From Streptomyces sp. NBC_00457 (GTDB taxonomy: Bacteria > Actinomycetota > Actinomycetes > Streptomycetales > Streptomycetaceae), in contig NZ_CP107905.1 of NCBI RefSeq assembly GCF_036014015.1, positions 1,612,001 to 1,676,000 on the forward strand: a stretch of 64,000 nt of DNA, read 5' to 3'. Positions within the stretch are counted from its first letter, which is position 1; the number at the start of each line of letters is the position of its first letter. The position numbers and the translations under genes are program-made. Shown here piece by piece: positions 1-8,166 of this stretch. Under the pieces are notes generated by a model that saw nothing but the letters and a program-made list of their open reading frames with translations, did no database searches and was not told the DNA's origin.

Positions 1-1324
1 CATGGGCAAAGTCTGCGTCTGCGGCGCCGAGGAACTCACCGTGGACACCGAGGCCCGCCGCTTCACCACCCGCGACGGCACGGTCGTCGAGGAGGGCACG
101 GTTCTCTCGGTGGACGGCTCGGCGGGTGCCGTGTACCCGGGTGCGGCACCGCTGGTCGACTCCGCGGTCATGCGGTACCTGGAAGCCGGTGTGTGGTTGG
201 AGCAGTCGGACTGGGTCGTCGGCCCGGTGGCCCGCGTCCTGAAGCAGGCCGACGACATTCGGCGACTGGAGGTGCGCGCCAACGCCGACACCCCCGAGGA
301 CGCCGCACGCGCTCGCCGGTTCGGTGCTCAGGGCGTCGGCCTGTGCCGCACCGAGCACATGTTCCTCGGCGAGCGCCGCAAGCTGGTCGAGGAGATGATC
401 CTGGCCCGCTCGGACACCGAGCGGGACCGCGCGCTCGCCGCGCTGCTCCCCCTCCAGCGGCAGGACTTCATCGGCATCCTGGAGGCGATGGACCGGCTGC
501 CCGTCACCATCCGCCTGCTCGACCCGCCGCTGCACGAGTTCCTGCCCGACCACACCGAACTCGCCGTCCGCATCGCCTCCGCCGAGGCCCACGGCGACCT
601 GCCGGACCCGCACGACGTCGAACTGCTCGAGGCCGTGAACCGCATGCATGAGGAGAACCCGATGCTCGGCCTGCGCGGCGTGCGCCTCGGCCTCGTGATC
701 CCGGGCCTGGTCGCCATGCAGGTACGGGCCATCGCCGAAGCGGTCGTGGAGCGTACGCGGGCCGGAGGCGCCCCCGAGGCGGAGATCATGGTTCCGCTGG
801 TCGGCGCCGTCGAGGAACTGCGGATCGAGCGTGAAGAAGTGGAACGGGTGTTGGCTGAGGTATCCGAGGAAACGGGCGTTCCGGTCCACTGCCCGGTCGG
901 CACCATGATCGAACTGCCCAGGGCCGCGCTCACCGCAGGACGGATCGCCGAGGAGGCCGAGTTCTTCTCCTTCGGCACGAACGACCTGACGCAGACGACC
1001 TGGGGCTTCTCCCGCGACGACGTGGAGGCGGCGTTCTTCTCCGCCTACCTCGACAAGGGCATCTTCGCCACCTCCCCGTTCGAGACCATCGACCGCGACG
1101 GCGTGGGCCGGCTGGTCGAGATCGCCGTCGCCGAGGGCCGCGCCGCACGTCCCGGCCTGAAGATCGGCGTCTGCGGAGAACACGGCGGCGACCCCGAGTC
1201 CGTCCACTTCTTCCACCGCGCGGGACTGGACTACGTCTCCTGCTCGCCGTTCCGCGTCCCGATCGCCCGTCTGGAGGCGGGCCGGGCCGCGTTGCCTGGG
1301 ACCGAGGTCAGCGACAGCAGGTGA
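1..1324 (+). CDS. ppdK: Pyruvate, phosphate dikinase, C-terminal part (5' end outside window)
   Basis: PPDK interconverts pyruvate + ATP + Pi with PEP + AMP + PPi in the cytosol. Only the last 440 codons are here; the ATP-grasp domain and phospho-histidine lie upstream. The window opens at MGKVCVCG, which in PPDKs directly follows the catalytic-His loop. The PEP/pyruvate TIM barrel is complete: GLCRTEHMF near residue 113, MIELPRAAL near 302, FFSFGTNDLTQT near 323, and IGVCGEHGGDPES near 387 with the catalytic Cys. The stop overlaps the next start as GTGA, so the S30AE-like gene is translationally coupled. In the PPi-consuming direction it would make ATP from PEP, which fits the PPi-type phosphofructokinase 8 kb downstream (inference). 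Confidence 0.93.
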   Translation, partial: MGKVCVCGAEELTVDTEARRFTTRDGTVVEEGTVLSVDGSAGAVYPGAAPLVDSAVMRYLEAGVWLEQSDWVVGPVARVLKQADDIRRLEVRANADTPEDAARARRFGAQGVGLCRTEHMFLGERRKLVEEMILARSDTERDRALAALLPLQRQDFIGILEAMDRLPVTIRLLDPPLHEFLPDHTELAVRIASAEAHGDLPDPHDVELLEAVNRMHEENPMLGLRGVRLGLVIPGLVAMQVRAIAEAVVERTRAGGAPEAEIMVPLVGAVEELRIEREEVERVLAEVSEETGVPVHCPVGTMIELPRAALTAGRIAEEAEFFSFGTNDLTQTTWGFSRDDVEAAFFSAYLDKGIFATSPFETIDRDGVGRLVEIAVAEGRAARPGLKIGVCGEHGGDPESVHFFHRAGLDYVSCSPFRVPIARLEAGRAALPGTEVSDSR

Positions 1325-1746
1325 GGGACTGGAGAGTGGCGCACATAGCTGCCAGGGAAACCGGAACCCAGGTTCCCAGCGCCGAGGTGCGGGTGCGCGC
1401 CGAGGGCGACGTGAACGAGGAAGCCATCGCGTACGTCCGTGCCAAGGTCGGTGCGGCCCTCGTCCGGCCAGGACTTCCGGCCGTCAGCGGCGAAGTGCGG
1501 ATCGCCCGGGCCTCGACGCACCACGCCGAGCACCCGTGGTCGGCCGAGGCCGAGATCGTGGTGGGCAACATCCTCGTGGTGGTGCACGCCCGGGAGGCGA
1601 GCGCACATGAGCTCGCCGACCGGATCCACGGCCGGCTGCGCAGCCAGGCCGACAGACTCCTGCACCGCAGGGACGCGGCCCGCAGGTTGGCCACGCCGCC
1701 CCCGTGGCGGGGTGGGCGGGCAGAGAGCTGGACGACGACTTCGTGA
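1321..1746 (+). CDS. HPF/RaiA (S30AE)-like ribosome-associated protein
   Basis: A 141-residue protein starting at GTG 1321, inside the ppdK stop (GTGA overlap). Residues 20-115 resemble the S30AE ribosome-hibernation fold: alternating beta strands (AEVRVRAEG, SGEVRIARAST, SAEAEIVVGNILVVVHARE) and two amphipathic helices (EEAIAYVRAKVGAAL, ADRIHGRLRSQADRL). The tail is basic. It lacks the C-terminal dimerisation domain of long HPF. Such proteins silence 70S ribosomes in stationary or hypoxic cells; the mycobacterial dormancy regulon has a comparable member (Rv0079). Coupling to ppdK ties it to the same condition. The assignment rests on fold-like pattern and context, so it is moderate. Confidence 0.55.
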   Translation: MRDWRVAHIAARETGTQVPSAEVRVRAEGDVNEEAIAYVRAKVGAALVRPGLPAVSGEVRIARASTHHAEHPWSAEAEIVVGNILVVVHAREASAHELADRIHGRLRSQADRLLHRRDAARRLATPPPWRGGRAESWTTTS

Positions 1747-1782
1747 AGATCCAAACCGCGCAGGGCCGGGCGGCCGCAAGTC

Positions 1783-1798
1783 AGGGCCGAACGGCCCT
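1783..1798. promoter_or_regulatory. DevR/OsdR-like box 1 (perfect)
   Basis: AGGGCCGAACGGCCCT, a perfect dyad with 7-bp arms around AA, 111 bases before the start at 1910. A second imperfect copy (GGGCCGGGCGGCCG) begins at 1763. The core has GGG-N8-CCC spacing. Confidence 0.6.
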
Positions 1799-1909
1799 GG
1801 CGGGCCGATCATGACCTGCTTTCAATTGCGAGATGCACACGTGCAAAACGCTGGGTGAACCGGCCAGGTGCCCGAAGCAGTGAGCGACGAATCCGTACGG
1901 AAACATTCC

Positions 1910-2374
1910 ATGGACACCAACCATGCCCAGCCGATCCCTGTCGGCCCGCGCCAGAGCATCGAGCTCGACACCACCGAAGCACTGCGACTGCTGGGCAGTA
2001 TGTCCCTGGGCCGGATCGTCTTCACGCAGCACGCGTTGCCGACCATCCGGCCGGTCAACCACATCCTGATCGATGGCGACATCGTCATCCGCACCCACGA
2101 GGGCGGAGCCCTCACCTCGCACACGCGGCAGGCCGGTGTGCCCGGCGTCGTCGTCGCCTACGAGGCCGACACAATCGACCCGGACACCCACCTCGGCTGG
2201 AGCGTGGTCGTCACCGGCTACGCCCACCTGGTGACCGATCCGGAGGAGCTGGCCATCTACCAGGCCCTGCTCCACCCCTGGGTTCAGCAGACCATGGACC
2301 ACGCGGTCCGTATCCACCCCGATCTGGTCACGGGAATCCGGCTCACCGTCGCGGACCGATCCACACCCGCCTGA
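1910..2374 (+). CDS. Pyridoxamine 5'-phosphate oxidase-fold protein
   Basis: A 154-residue flavin-reductase-like split-barrel protein of the actinobacterial PNPOx-like family. Visible family segments are LLGSMSLGRIVFTQHALP, RPVNHILIDGDIVIRTHEG and GWSVVVTGYAHLV. ATG 1910 is chosen because homologues begin shortly before the P-I-P-V-G-P segment and GGAAA lies about 8 bases upstream; an in-frame GTG at 1868 would add 14 residues. These small proteins bind FMN, F420 or heme and are abundant in DosR-type regulons; the substrate is unknown. A perfect DevR-like box lies upstream. Confidence 0.8.
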   Translation: MDTNHAQPIPVGPRQSIELDTTEALRLLGSMSLGRIVFTQHALPTIRPVNHILIDGDIVIRTHEGGALTSHTRQAGVPGVVVAYEADTIDPDTHLGWSVVVTGYAHLVTDPEELAIYQALLHPWVQQTMDHAVRIHPDLVTGIRLTVADRSTPA

Positions 2375-2431
2375 CTGGATCGACCTGCGTGCGTCACGCG
2401 ACGCCCGGTCTGCCGTGAGTCGAGGTAGGCG

Positions 2432-3436
2432 TCACCCCAAGACGTTCAGGGGCACGGTGTCCTCGACCACCACGCGGCCGTCCTCAGGAGAATCCCAGTA
2501 CGCCGTGAGCGTGCCGACGCCCGAGCGGGTCGCCTTGTAGGGGAACGTCACGTCGAACGTGCCCCGCGTCCCGCTGCCGGAGGTCGCCGTGGCGTAGATG
2601 TTCGCCACCGTGCGCCCCGCGGCGTCGGTGATCTTCAGACGGAGGGTCGCCTCGAAGGTGTTGGCACTCCCCCACACCCTGACAGGCGTGCGGATGGTGT
2701 CGCCGATCAGCGGCGACTCGACGAGGACGAGCGGCACGAGGTCCTCGAAGTCGGCCCGGCCCACCGGCCGGTTGAGGACGATGCCCTCACCGCCGAAGGC
2801 CGTGACTGGCTTGCCGTCCAGCTCGAAGCGCACCTTCTCGATGGCGGGGAAGCGGGTCGCGGTGAACACCACCTGCGCGAGGCGGGCCCGCATCGACAGG
2901 CTTCCGCCGCCGTCGTCGTACCGCCCCGACAGGTCCACCGTGGCCACGTGGCGGTTCACCACGACGGAGTTCAGCGTCGTGCCCGAAGGAATGGCCGTGG
3001 TGCGCCCGTGGCCGCGTTCGTAGCGGCTGGGCCCTGCCAGCAAGGCCCGCAGCGCACTGGACGTGGTGGTGGGAGTGGTCACGGTGCGCGGAACGGGCGC
3101 GACTTTCTCGCCGTGCAGGAAGTACACCGACGCGCGCACCTGGCGCGGTCCGCCACCAGGGGTCGTTGGCGGTGCGGGCGTGTCCGTCGTCCCGGGGGTG
3201 CCGGGCGTGGTGGTGGCGTCCCGGCCAGGTGTGGTGGGGCTGCCTCCCGTCGTGCCGCCACTGGTGCCATCGGTGCTCGACGGGCTCGGCCGGGCGGTGC
3301 CGGGAGAGGTGCCCGAGGTGCCGGCGTCACTGCCGCACGCGGTCGCCGCGGATGACACGAGGAGTGCCGCGGCGGCCAGAACGATCGGTCGCCGCAGCCT
3401 GTGGGATGTACGCCTGGTGGAGATCTCGGTGCGCAT
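2432..3436 (-). CDS. GerMN/Gmad2-domain lipoprotein
   Basis: A 334-residue predicted lipoprotein. ATG 3436 has a GGAGGA site upstream; an open frame continues 38 codons further without a ribosome site. The N-terminus is basic, then a hydrophobic stretch (IVLAAAALLVSSAATAC) ends in a lipobox Cys near residue 34. A Thr/Pro/Gly-rich linker (about 37-100) leads to a GerMN-like domain (about 105-220; VYFLHGEKV, LRALLAGPS, ATVDLSGRYDDGG) and an Ig-like Gmad2 domain (about 240-334; ESPLIGDTIRTPVRVWGSA). In Firmicutes these domains occur in spore germination proteins; in actinomycetes they occur in surface lipoproteins of unclear role. Box 2 lies 51 bases upstream. Confidence 0.8.
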   Translation of the reverse strand: MRTEISTRRTSHRLRRPIVLAAAALLVSSAATACGSDAGTSGTSPGTARPSPSSTDGTSGGTTGGSPTTPGRDATTTPGTPGTTDTPAPPTTPGGGPRQVRASVYFLHGEKVAPVPRTVTTPTTTSSALRALLAGPSRYERGHGRTTAIPSGTTLNSVVVNRHVATVDLSGRYDDGGGSLSMRARLAQVVFTATRFPAIEKVRFELDGKPVTAFGGEGIVLNRPVGRADFEDLVPLVLVESPLIGDTIRTPVRVWGSANTFEATLRLKITDAAGRTVANIYATATSGSGTRGTFDVTFPYKATRSGVGTLTAYWDSPEDGRVVVEDTVPLNVLG

Positions 3437-3486
3437 GACGGCCTCCTCCGCTCCTTCCAGGCAACACCTGCGACCGGAATGCCTCA

Positions 3487-3502
3487 AGTGCCGTACGGCC
3501 CT
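3487..3502. promoter_or_regulatory. DevR/OsdR-like box 2
   Basis: AGTGCCGTACGGCCCT, one mismatch from a perfect dyad, 51 bases upstream of the GerMN lipoprotein start on the minus strand. Confidence 0.45.
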
Positions 3503-3651
3503 GGTAGGTGAGCCGCAGGACACCGATTTCGGACTGCTCAGGCCGTGCATGACGCGGCATCAGGTGAGGAGCACGCCGAGGACTTGTCTGCAGGCGGCCA
3601 ACCAGCCACCCCATGCCCAGGGTCACGGCTCCCACCGTTCGAGGGCCACCG

Positions 3652-4002
3652 CTACGACGGCGGTTTCGCCTCCCCCTGCGCTGCCCGCAGGTCGGTCAAC
3701 AGCTCGGCCTGCCCGGCCAGCACCCCGGACAGGATGGTGCGGGCGACCCTGAGCAATTCGGCGACGTGCGGGCTGGTGAGCGAGTAGTACACGGTCGAGC
3801 CTTCCTTGCGGGTCACGACCAGGTTGGCCCGGCGCAGTACGGCCAGCTGCTGGGACAGGTGCGCGGGCTCGATGCCCACCTCGGGCAGCATCTCGGCGAC
3901 CGCGTGCTCGCGCTCGCTCAGCAGCTCCAGGACGCGGATGCGGGCCGGGTGGCCGAGCGTCTTGAAGAACTCGGCCTTCAGTTGGTAGAGCGGCGTACTC
4001 AT
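3652..4002 (-). CDS. ArsR-family transcriptional regulator, cysteine-free (copy 1)
   Basis: A 116-residue winged-helix repressor. The start at 4002 (MSTPLYQLKAEFF) matches the start of its paralogue at 7655-7996, and GAGGGG lies upstream; an open frame extends 42 codons further without family similarity. The HTH is visible: FKTLGHPARIRVLELL, HLSQQLAVLRRANLVV, KEGSTVYYSL. There is no cysteine at all, so the usual metal- or thiol-sensing sites are absent; the signal is unknown. An AT-rich dyad TTGC-N8-GCAA lies at 4171-4188. The paralogue heads a SulP/STAS operon. Confidence 0.85.
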   Translation of the reverse strand: MSTPLYQLKAEFFKTLGHPARIRVLELLSEREHAVAEMLPEVGIEPAHLSQQLAVLRRANLVVTRKEGSTVYYSLTSPHVAELLRVARTILSGVLAGQAELLTDLRAAQGEAKPPS

Positions 4003-4170
4003 CGTGCCGTCCCCTCTCCGACACAACAGGACGGCCCCACCGGCCGGACCTCGGTCCATCGCATCCAACTGCTCGTCGACAACATGCGCCCCATCCTCGC
4101 GTGCGGCTCCGAGCGGCCGAACCCGCACTGAGGATCCGAGCCGCGAAATCCAGCGGAGACGAACTCAGAA

Positions 4171-4188
4171 ATTGCCGAGATTAGCAAT
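4171..4188. promoter_or_regulatory. Candidate ArsR operator, ATTGC-N8-GCAAT
   Basis: Inverted repeat ATTGC (4171-4175), 8-base spacer, GCAAT (4184-4188), in a locally AT-rich stretch 169 bases before the ArsR start. The same dyad occurs at 8105-8120 ahead of the second ArsR gene. Confidence 0.4.
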
Positions 4189-4269
4189 CCCGCCACACGG
4201 GATGCCCGCCGCCGGACATGAGTCGCCTTGCTCAACACTGTGATGCAGGCGGTCTTCATGCCGCCGAGG

Positions 4270-4620
4270 TCACACCTTTTTGACCACGCTGGACTTCAGC
4301 TGCATGGCCCCGAACCCGTCGACCTTGCAGTCGATGTCGTGACCGTCCACACCGTCGACGAGGCGGATGTTGCGCACCTTGGTACCTGCCTTGATTCCGG
4401 TCGGGCTGCCCTTGACCTTCAGCGTCCTGACCACCGTCACGGTGTCGCCATCGGCAAGCACGTTTCCGACCGAGTCGTTGATCACCCTGTCCGCGCTGTC
4501 GGCCATGGGCGCGTCGGACGGTGACCACTCGTGCCCGCACTCCCGGCAGACCAGCAGCGCGCCCATCTCGTACGTGTACTCACCGGAGCATGTGGGGCAT
4601 GGGGGAAGCTTCTCGCTCAT
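4270..4620 (-). CDS. PhnA/YjdM-family zinc-ribbon protein
   Basis: A 116-residue protein with an N-terminal zinc ribbon (CPTCSGEYTYE and CRECGHEW, residues 8-32) followed by the compact PhnA/YjdM C-terminal domain (GNVLADGDTVTVVRTLKVKG, LVDGVDGHDIDCKVDGFG). The length is typical of the family (about 111-116). Despite the old name, PhnA/YjdM is not part of C-P lyase and its biochemical role is uncertain. It stands alone here on the minus strand. The start MSEKLPPCP is the only sensible one. Confidence 0.9.
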   Translation of the reverse strand: MSEKLPPCPTCSGEYTYEMGALLVCRECGHEWSPSDAPMADSADRVINDSVGNVLADGDTVTVVRTLKVKGSPTGIKAGTKVRNIRLVDGVDGHDIDCKVDGFGAMQLKSSVVKKV

Positions 4621-4695
4621 TACACAAAATCTTTCAGTCGCAGGTTCGAATCGATACGTCAGTCAGGAGGGCCACCCGTCGGTGCGCCACGTCTG

Positions 4696-5058
4696 CTACC
4701 CCTCGTCGGCAGCCGCTTCTGTCCTGGCGTGGGCGACAAGGGCTGCCGCCAGGTCGCCGTGGACCGGGATGGGCGGGCAGTCACCCGGCGGGACCAGGGA
4801 CCCGTCGGCGGGGATCGCGGCCAGCTCCAGGATCCGGCCGTCGTCGGCGAGGCGGCGGGCGGCCTCGGTGATGGCCAGTTGTCCCTCGGCCGACCAGCTG
4901 CGCAGCCCGGTCAGGTCGACGATGACCGGGCCGGTGCCGCGCGCGACGACCCAGCCGACCGCGCCGCTGAAACGGCGGACTGCGTCCGGGCCCAGGTAAC
5001 CGGAGACGGAGAGGATGCCGAGGTCCTGCTCGATGGTGTAGCGCCACTCGATGGTCAT
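4696..5058 (-). CDS. STAS-domain protein (anti-sigma factor antagonist-like)
   Basis: A 120-residue STAS protein; start ATG 5058 with GGAAG 9 bases upstream. The pattern WRYTIEQDLGILSVSGYLG, VIVDLTGLRSWSAEGQLAI is the SpoIIAA/RsbV fold, with a Ser in the usual phosphorylation loop (SWSAEG). It is the last gene of the run arsR (7996), sulP, PNPOx-like, HATPase, STAS, all on the minus strand; the gap to the HATPase gene is 31 bases. STAS protein plus HATPase kinase is the standard partner-switch pair, so this is probably the substrate of the kinase encoded just upstream (inference). Confidence 0.8.
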   Translation of the reverse strand: MTIEWRYTIEQDLGILSVSGYLGPDAVRRFSGAVGWVVARGTGPVIVDLTGLRSWSAEGQLAITEAARRLADDGRILELAAIPADGSLVPPGDCPPIPVHGDLAAALVAHARTEAAADEG

Positions 5059-5089
5059 GGTGGTGAAACTTCCTTGCCGGGGCTGCCCC

Positions 5090-5515
5090 TCACAGGGGCA
5101 GGGTGATCCAGATGCTCTTGCCGCCGCCGTCGGCGTCGGCCCGGACAACCGCGGTGCCGCCCAGGCCGAGGGTGAGTTCCATGACGGTGCCAAGACCACC
5201 GGTTCCCGTTCCGGTGACCGACGCGTACATCGGCGGCTGATACGGGTGGCGGTCGTGGACGGCTAAAGCCAGGCAGTCGGCGCCCGCCGCGTAGATGACG
5301 GTGAGCTGCGGAGAGAGCACGGCGGCGTGCCGGACGCTGTTCGTGACCAGCTCGCCCAGGATCAGCAGCGCCGGGTCCACCGTGGGATGGCGCAGGCCGA
5401 TGCCCCATTCGACCAGCGCCTGTTCGGCGACCTCGCGGGAGAGCCGGACCGCGGACGGCAGCGCAGGGAGGGTGAGTACGTGGCGGTGGGGCAGCGCCTC
5501 CAACTGCGCGGACAT
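5090..5515 (-). CDS. HATPase anti-sigma-type serine kinase (RsbW/SpoIIAB-like)
   Basis: A 141-residue GHKL ATPase domain. The N-box GELVTNSVRHA (near residues 71-81) and the glycine-rich lid (TGTGGLGT near 117) are present; the G1 box is degenerate (VHDRHPYQ). Such stand-alone domains phosphorylate STAS antagonists and may bind sigma factors. ATG 5515 overlaps the stop of the upstream PNPOx-like gene (ATGA), so translation is coupled. No sigma factor gene is nearby. Grouping with a SulP transporter that also carries a STAS domain is unusual. Confidence 0.82.
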   Translation of the reverse strand: MSAQLEALPHRHVLTLPALPSAVRLSREVAEQALVEWGIGLRHPTVDPALLILGELVTNSVRHAAVLSPQLTVIYAAGADCLALAVHDRHPYQPPMYASVTGTGTGGLGTVMELTLGLGGTAVVRADADGGGKSIWITLPL

Positions 5516-5925
5516 CAGCGCTCCGCGCTTCGTGCGAGACGGAACCCGGTGACCGTCTGGGGGCGGATACACGAAATGGTGTCGTGCGGTCCGTGCGTCC
5601 AGCCGACAAGCGTGCGCCGGTAGTGCGCGGCCTCGTCCGGGTCAGTGATCACTTCCGCGGGTCCGGCCGCCATCACCGTCCAGCCGGTGCCGGTCGCGGC
5701 TCGGATCTCGTCCACGTAGTACGTCGCCGTCGTCAGGACCGCGGCCGCCTGCACTGGGGCGCGGACGACCAGTCGGCCGTACTCCCACACATGCCGGGCG
5801 GGCCGTACGACGGCCAACTCCCCCTGCAGTAGTACCAACCGGCTGAGCGCCGAACCTTCCAGCAGCCACAGCGCCTCCACGCCGGAGACCGCGACCATGC
5901 GTAGCGGAGCGGGCGTGGTGCTCAT
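5515..5925 (-). CDS. Pyridoxamine 5'-phosphate oxidase-fold protein (SulP operon)
   Basis: A 136-residue split-barrel protein (ALWLLEGSALSRLVLLQ, VVRPARHVWEYGRLVVRAP, GWTVMAAGPAEVITDPDEA), divergent from the other three in the window. ATG 5923-5925 has GAGGAG upstream. Both ends overlap neighbours as ATGA: its start overlaps the sulP stop and its stop overlaps the HATPase start. That tight packing argues for one polycistron and a shared process. Cofactor and substrate are unknown; a flavin or F420 sensor/reductase role is possible. Confidence 0.75.
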   Translation of the reverse strand: MSTTPAPLRMVAVSGVEALWLLEGSALSRLVLLQGELAVVRPARHVWEYGRLVVRAPVQAAAVLTTATYYVDEIRAATGTGWTVMAAGPAEVITDPDEAAHYRRTLVGWTHGPHDTISCIRPQTVTGFRLARSAER

Positions 5926-7658
5926 CGGACTCGCTCCTCGCGGGTGTCTACAGGCTTCGGGCTCGTCTTCTGCGCGGGGATCGCGGTCAGGACTCCGACC
6001 GTCTCCAGGTGGTCGCGGGCGGCCAAGATCGCCTCGGGGGTAGTGGCGTGCTCCCGACCCTCGTGCCGCAGCAGGTCCAACGCGCCTACAGAGTTCAGGA
6101 CTTGGCGCTGTCCGGGTCGTATCCCTGAGGCCAGAACGAGGATTCCGCGCCGCTTCAGCTTCACCACCGCGTCCTTGAGGACCAGGGCCCCGGTGGCGTC
6201 CATCGTCGACACCCTGGACATGCGCAGGATCACGACCCGCACGTCGGCCACGTCCGTCAGTTCCAGCAGGAAGCGGTGGGCGGCTGCGAAGAACAGCGGG
6301 CCGTCGATGCGGTACGCCACGATGTGCTCGGCGAGGAGGGCGTGCTCCTCCTCCGTGTGGTCGGCCCGGTCCAGCGGGACCTGGTCCAGGCGGGCCTGTT
6401 TGGCGACGGCGCGCAGCGCGAGGGCGCCCGCAACGACCAGGCCGATGATGACGGCGTAGACCAGGTCCAGCGCCAACGTGGCCATTGCGGTGAGGACCAG
6501 GATGATCGCGTCCGAGCGGGTGGCCCTGACCATCGCCCGCAGTGAGCCGACCTCGACCATGCGGATCGCGGTGGCCAGCAGCACGCCGGCGAGGGCTGCG
6601 AGCGGGATCTTCGAGACGAGGGGCGCCGCCGCGAAGACGATCACGGCGAGGATCGCGGCGTGCGTGAGGGCGGCGAGCCGAGAGCTCGCGCCGGTGCGGA
6701 CGTTGACCGCGGTGCGGGCGATTGCGCCGGTCGCGGGCACGCCGCCGAACAGCGGGGCGGCGATGTTGGCGAGGCCCTGGCCGAACAGCTCCCGGTCGGG
6801 GTCGTGCTGCTGGCCGACCGTCATGCCGTCGGCGACCGAGGCGGACAGCAGGGATTCCAGTGCGGCGAGCGCGGCGACCGCCACGGCCGGGGCGAGCAGC
6901 GAGCCCAGCGAGCCCACGTCGAGGAAGGACAGCGACGGCGCGGGCAGGCCCGACGGCAGCGCACCGATCGGCTGAGCCGCGTCCAGCCCTGCGGCCTGCG
7001 CCACGACCGTCGCGGCGATGACGGCCAGGATCGAGAAGGGAACCGTGGGCCGCCAGCGCGCCCCGGCCAGCATCACGGCGGCCACCGCGACCGCGAGGCC
7101 GACGGCGGTCCAGTTCGGGGCCTTCGCGAACTCCTCCATCGCGCGCCAGGTGACCACCAGCACCCGGTCGCCCTCGGGCTTGGGCACGCCGAGCGCGTTC
7201 GGGATCTGCTGGAGCCCGATCACGCAGGCAATGCCCAGAGTGAAGCCCTCGACCACCGGCGCGGGCACGTACTGCATGTACTTCCCGGCCCTGGCCGCCG
7301 CGAGCGCGATCAGCATCACGCCCGCCATCAGACCGACGGTCAGCACACCCGTAGGACCGTACTGGCCGACGATCGGCACCAGGACGACCGTCATCGCCCC
7401 CGTCGGCCCCGACACCTGAAGATTCGACCCGCCGAACACCGCCACCAGGGCGCCCGCGACCACGGCGGTCGCCAGTCCGGCTTCCGCGCCGAGACCGGAG
7501 GAAACTCCGAATCCGAGCGCGAGCGGCAACGCCACGATCGCCACGGTCAGTCCGGCGAGCAAGTCCCGGCGAGGGTCGCGCCGCATCTCCGCCAGATCGG
7601 AATAGGCGGGCAGGAGCCCGACGATCCGGGACCAAGCCCGGCCAAGTGACGAGATCAT
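5922..7658 (-). CDS. SulP-family anion transporter with STAS domain (copy 1)
   Basis: A 578-residue SLC26/SulP permease in the cytoplasmic membrane. About 10-12 hydrophobic segments fill residues 30-410, with family patterns RRDLLAGLTVAIVALPLALGF, VSGPTGAMTVVLVPIVGQYG, FGGVPATGAIARTAVNVRTG. A cytoplasmic STAS domain covers about 445-550 (VVILRMSRVSTMDATGALVL). The ATG overlaps the ArsR stop (ATGA), and the stop overlaps the next start. The substrate could be sulfate, bicarbonate or another anion. Co-transcription with a cysteine-free ArsR and an HATPase/STAS pair suggests switch control of transport (inference). Confidence 0.88.
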   Translation of the reverse strand: MISSLGRAWSRIVGLLPAYSDLAEMRRDPRRDLLAGLTVAIVALPLALGFGVSSGLGAEAGLATAVVAGALVAVFGGSNLQVSGPTGAMTVVLVPIVGQYGPTGVLTVGLMAGVMLIALAAARAGKYMQYVPAPVVEGFTLGIACVIGLQQIPNALGVPKPEGDRVLVVTWRAMEEFAKAPNWTAVGLAVAVAAVMLAGARWRPTVPFSILAVIAATVVAQAAGLDAAQPIGALPSGLPAPSLSFLDVGSLGSLLAPAVAVAALAALESLLSASVADGMTVGQQHDPDRELFGQGLANIAAPLFGGVPATGAIARTAVNVRTGASSRLAALTHAAILAVIVFAAAPLVSKIPLAALAGVLLATAIRMVEVGSLRAMVRATRSDAIILVLTAMATLALDLVYAVIIGLVVAGALALRAVAKQARLDQVPLDRADHTEEEHALLAEHIVAYRIDGPLFFAAAHRFLLELTDVADVRVVILRMSRVSTMDATGALVLKDAVVKLKRRGILVLASGIRPGQRQVLNSVGALDLLRHEGREHATTPEAILAARDHLETVGVLTAIPAQKTSPKPVDTREERVR

Positions 7659-7996
7659 CGCGGGGCGACCCCGGCCTCACGCAGTTCGGCCAGCAGCTCG
7701 TTGCGACCCGCAAGCATCTCGGTCAGGATCCGGCGCGCGGCCCGCATCAGGTCGGCGACGTCCCCGCCGGCCAGTGCGTAGACGACCGTCGAGCCTTCCC
7801 GCTGCGACGTGACGATCCCCGAGCGGCGCAGCACCGCCAGTTGCTGCGACAGGCCGGATGGCTCCACCTCGATCGCCGCGCGCAACTCCCGTACCGGCTT
7901 CGGACCATCCTGCAACAGCTCCAGCACCCGGATACGGACCGGATGCCCCAGCATCCGGAAGAACTCGGCCTTGGCCTGGTACAGCGGAACAGACAC
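7655..7996 (-). CDS. ArsR-family transcriptional regulator, cysteine-free (copy 2)
   Basis: A 113-residue paralogue of the regulator at 3652-4002 (VSVPLYQAKAEFFRMLGHP, GLSQQLAVLRRSGIV, REGSTVVYALAGGDV). GTG 7996 is chosen from the shared N-terminus; GGGAAG lies upstream. It has no cysteines, so it should not sense metals or thiols in the classical way. It is the first gene of the coupled run ending at 4696 and probably autoregulates it. A TTGC-N8-GCAA dyad lies 109 bases upstream. Confidence 0.85.
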   Translation of the reverse strand: MSVPLYQAKAEFFRMLGHPVRIRVLELLQDGPKPVRELRAAIEVEPSGLSQQLAVLRRSGIVTSQREGSTVVYALAGGDVADLMRAARRILTEMLAGRNELLAELREAGVAPR

Positions 7997-8104
7997 GACG
8001 CCTCGGCTTCCCCTATCCACACACCCGCCGGTCCGGGCAGACACGACTGCGCTGCCCCCGCGGCTACCGGCGGAGCGGGCACAGCCACTCCAGCATGTAT
8101 GGAC

Positions 8105-8120
8105 TTGCGAATTTTTGCAA
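8105..8120. promoter_or_regulatory. Candidate ArsR operator, TTGC-N8-GCAA
   Basis: TTGC (8105-8108), 8-base AT-rich spacer, GCAA (8117-8120), directly followed by an ATTG-GG-CAAT dyad near 8128. It matches the dyad ahead of the other ArsR gene. Confidence 0.4.
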
Positions 8121-8166
8121 TTCAGATATTGGGCAATAGCTCCTTGGTCCAGAACATGACAGACCG

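Noticed and set aside
4632..4652. GTCGCAGGTTCGAAT resembles a tRNA T-arm and matches 14 of 15 bases of the tRNA-Pro T-arm.
   Set aside because: No acceptor, D or anticodon arms fit around it, and it is inverted relative to the tRNA-Pro, so it is neither a tRNA nor the missing att repeat. Probably chance or a tiny relic.
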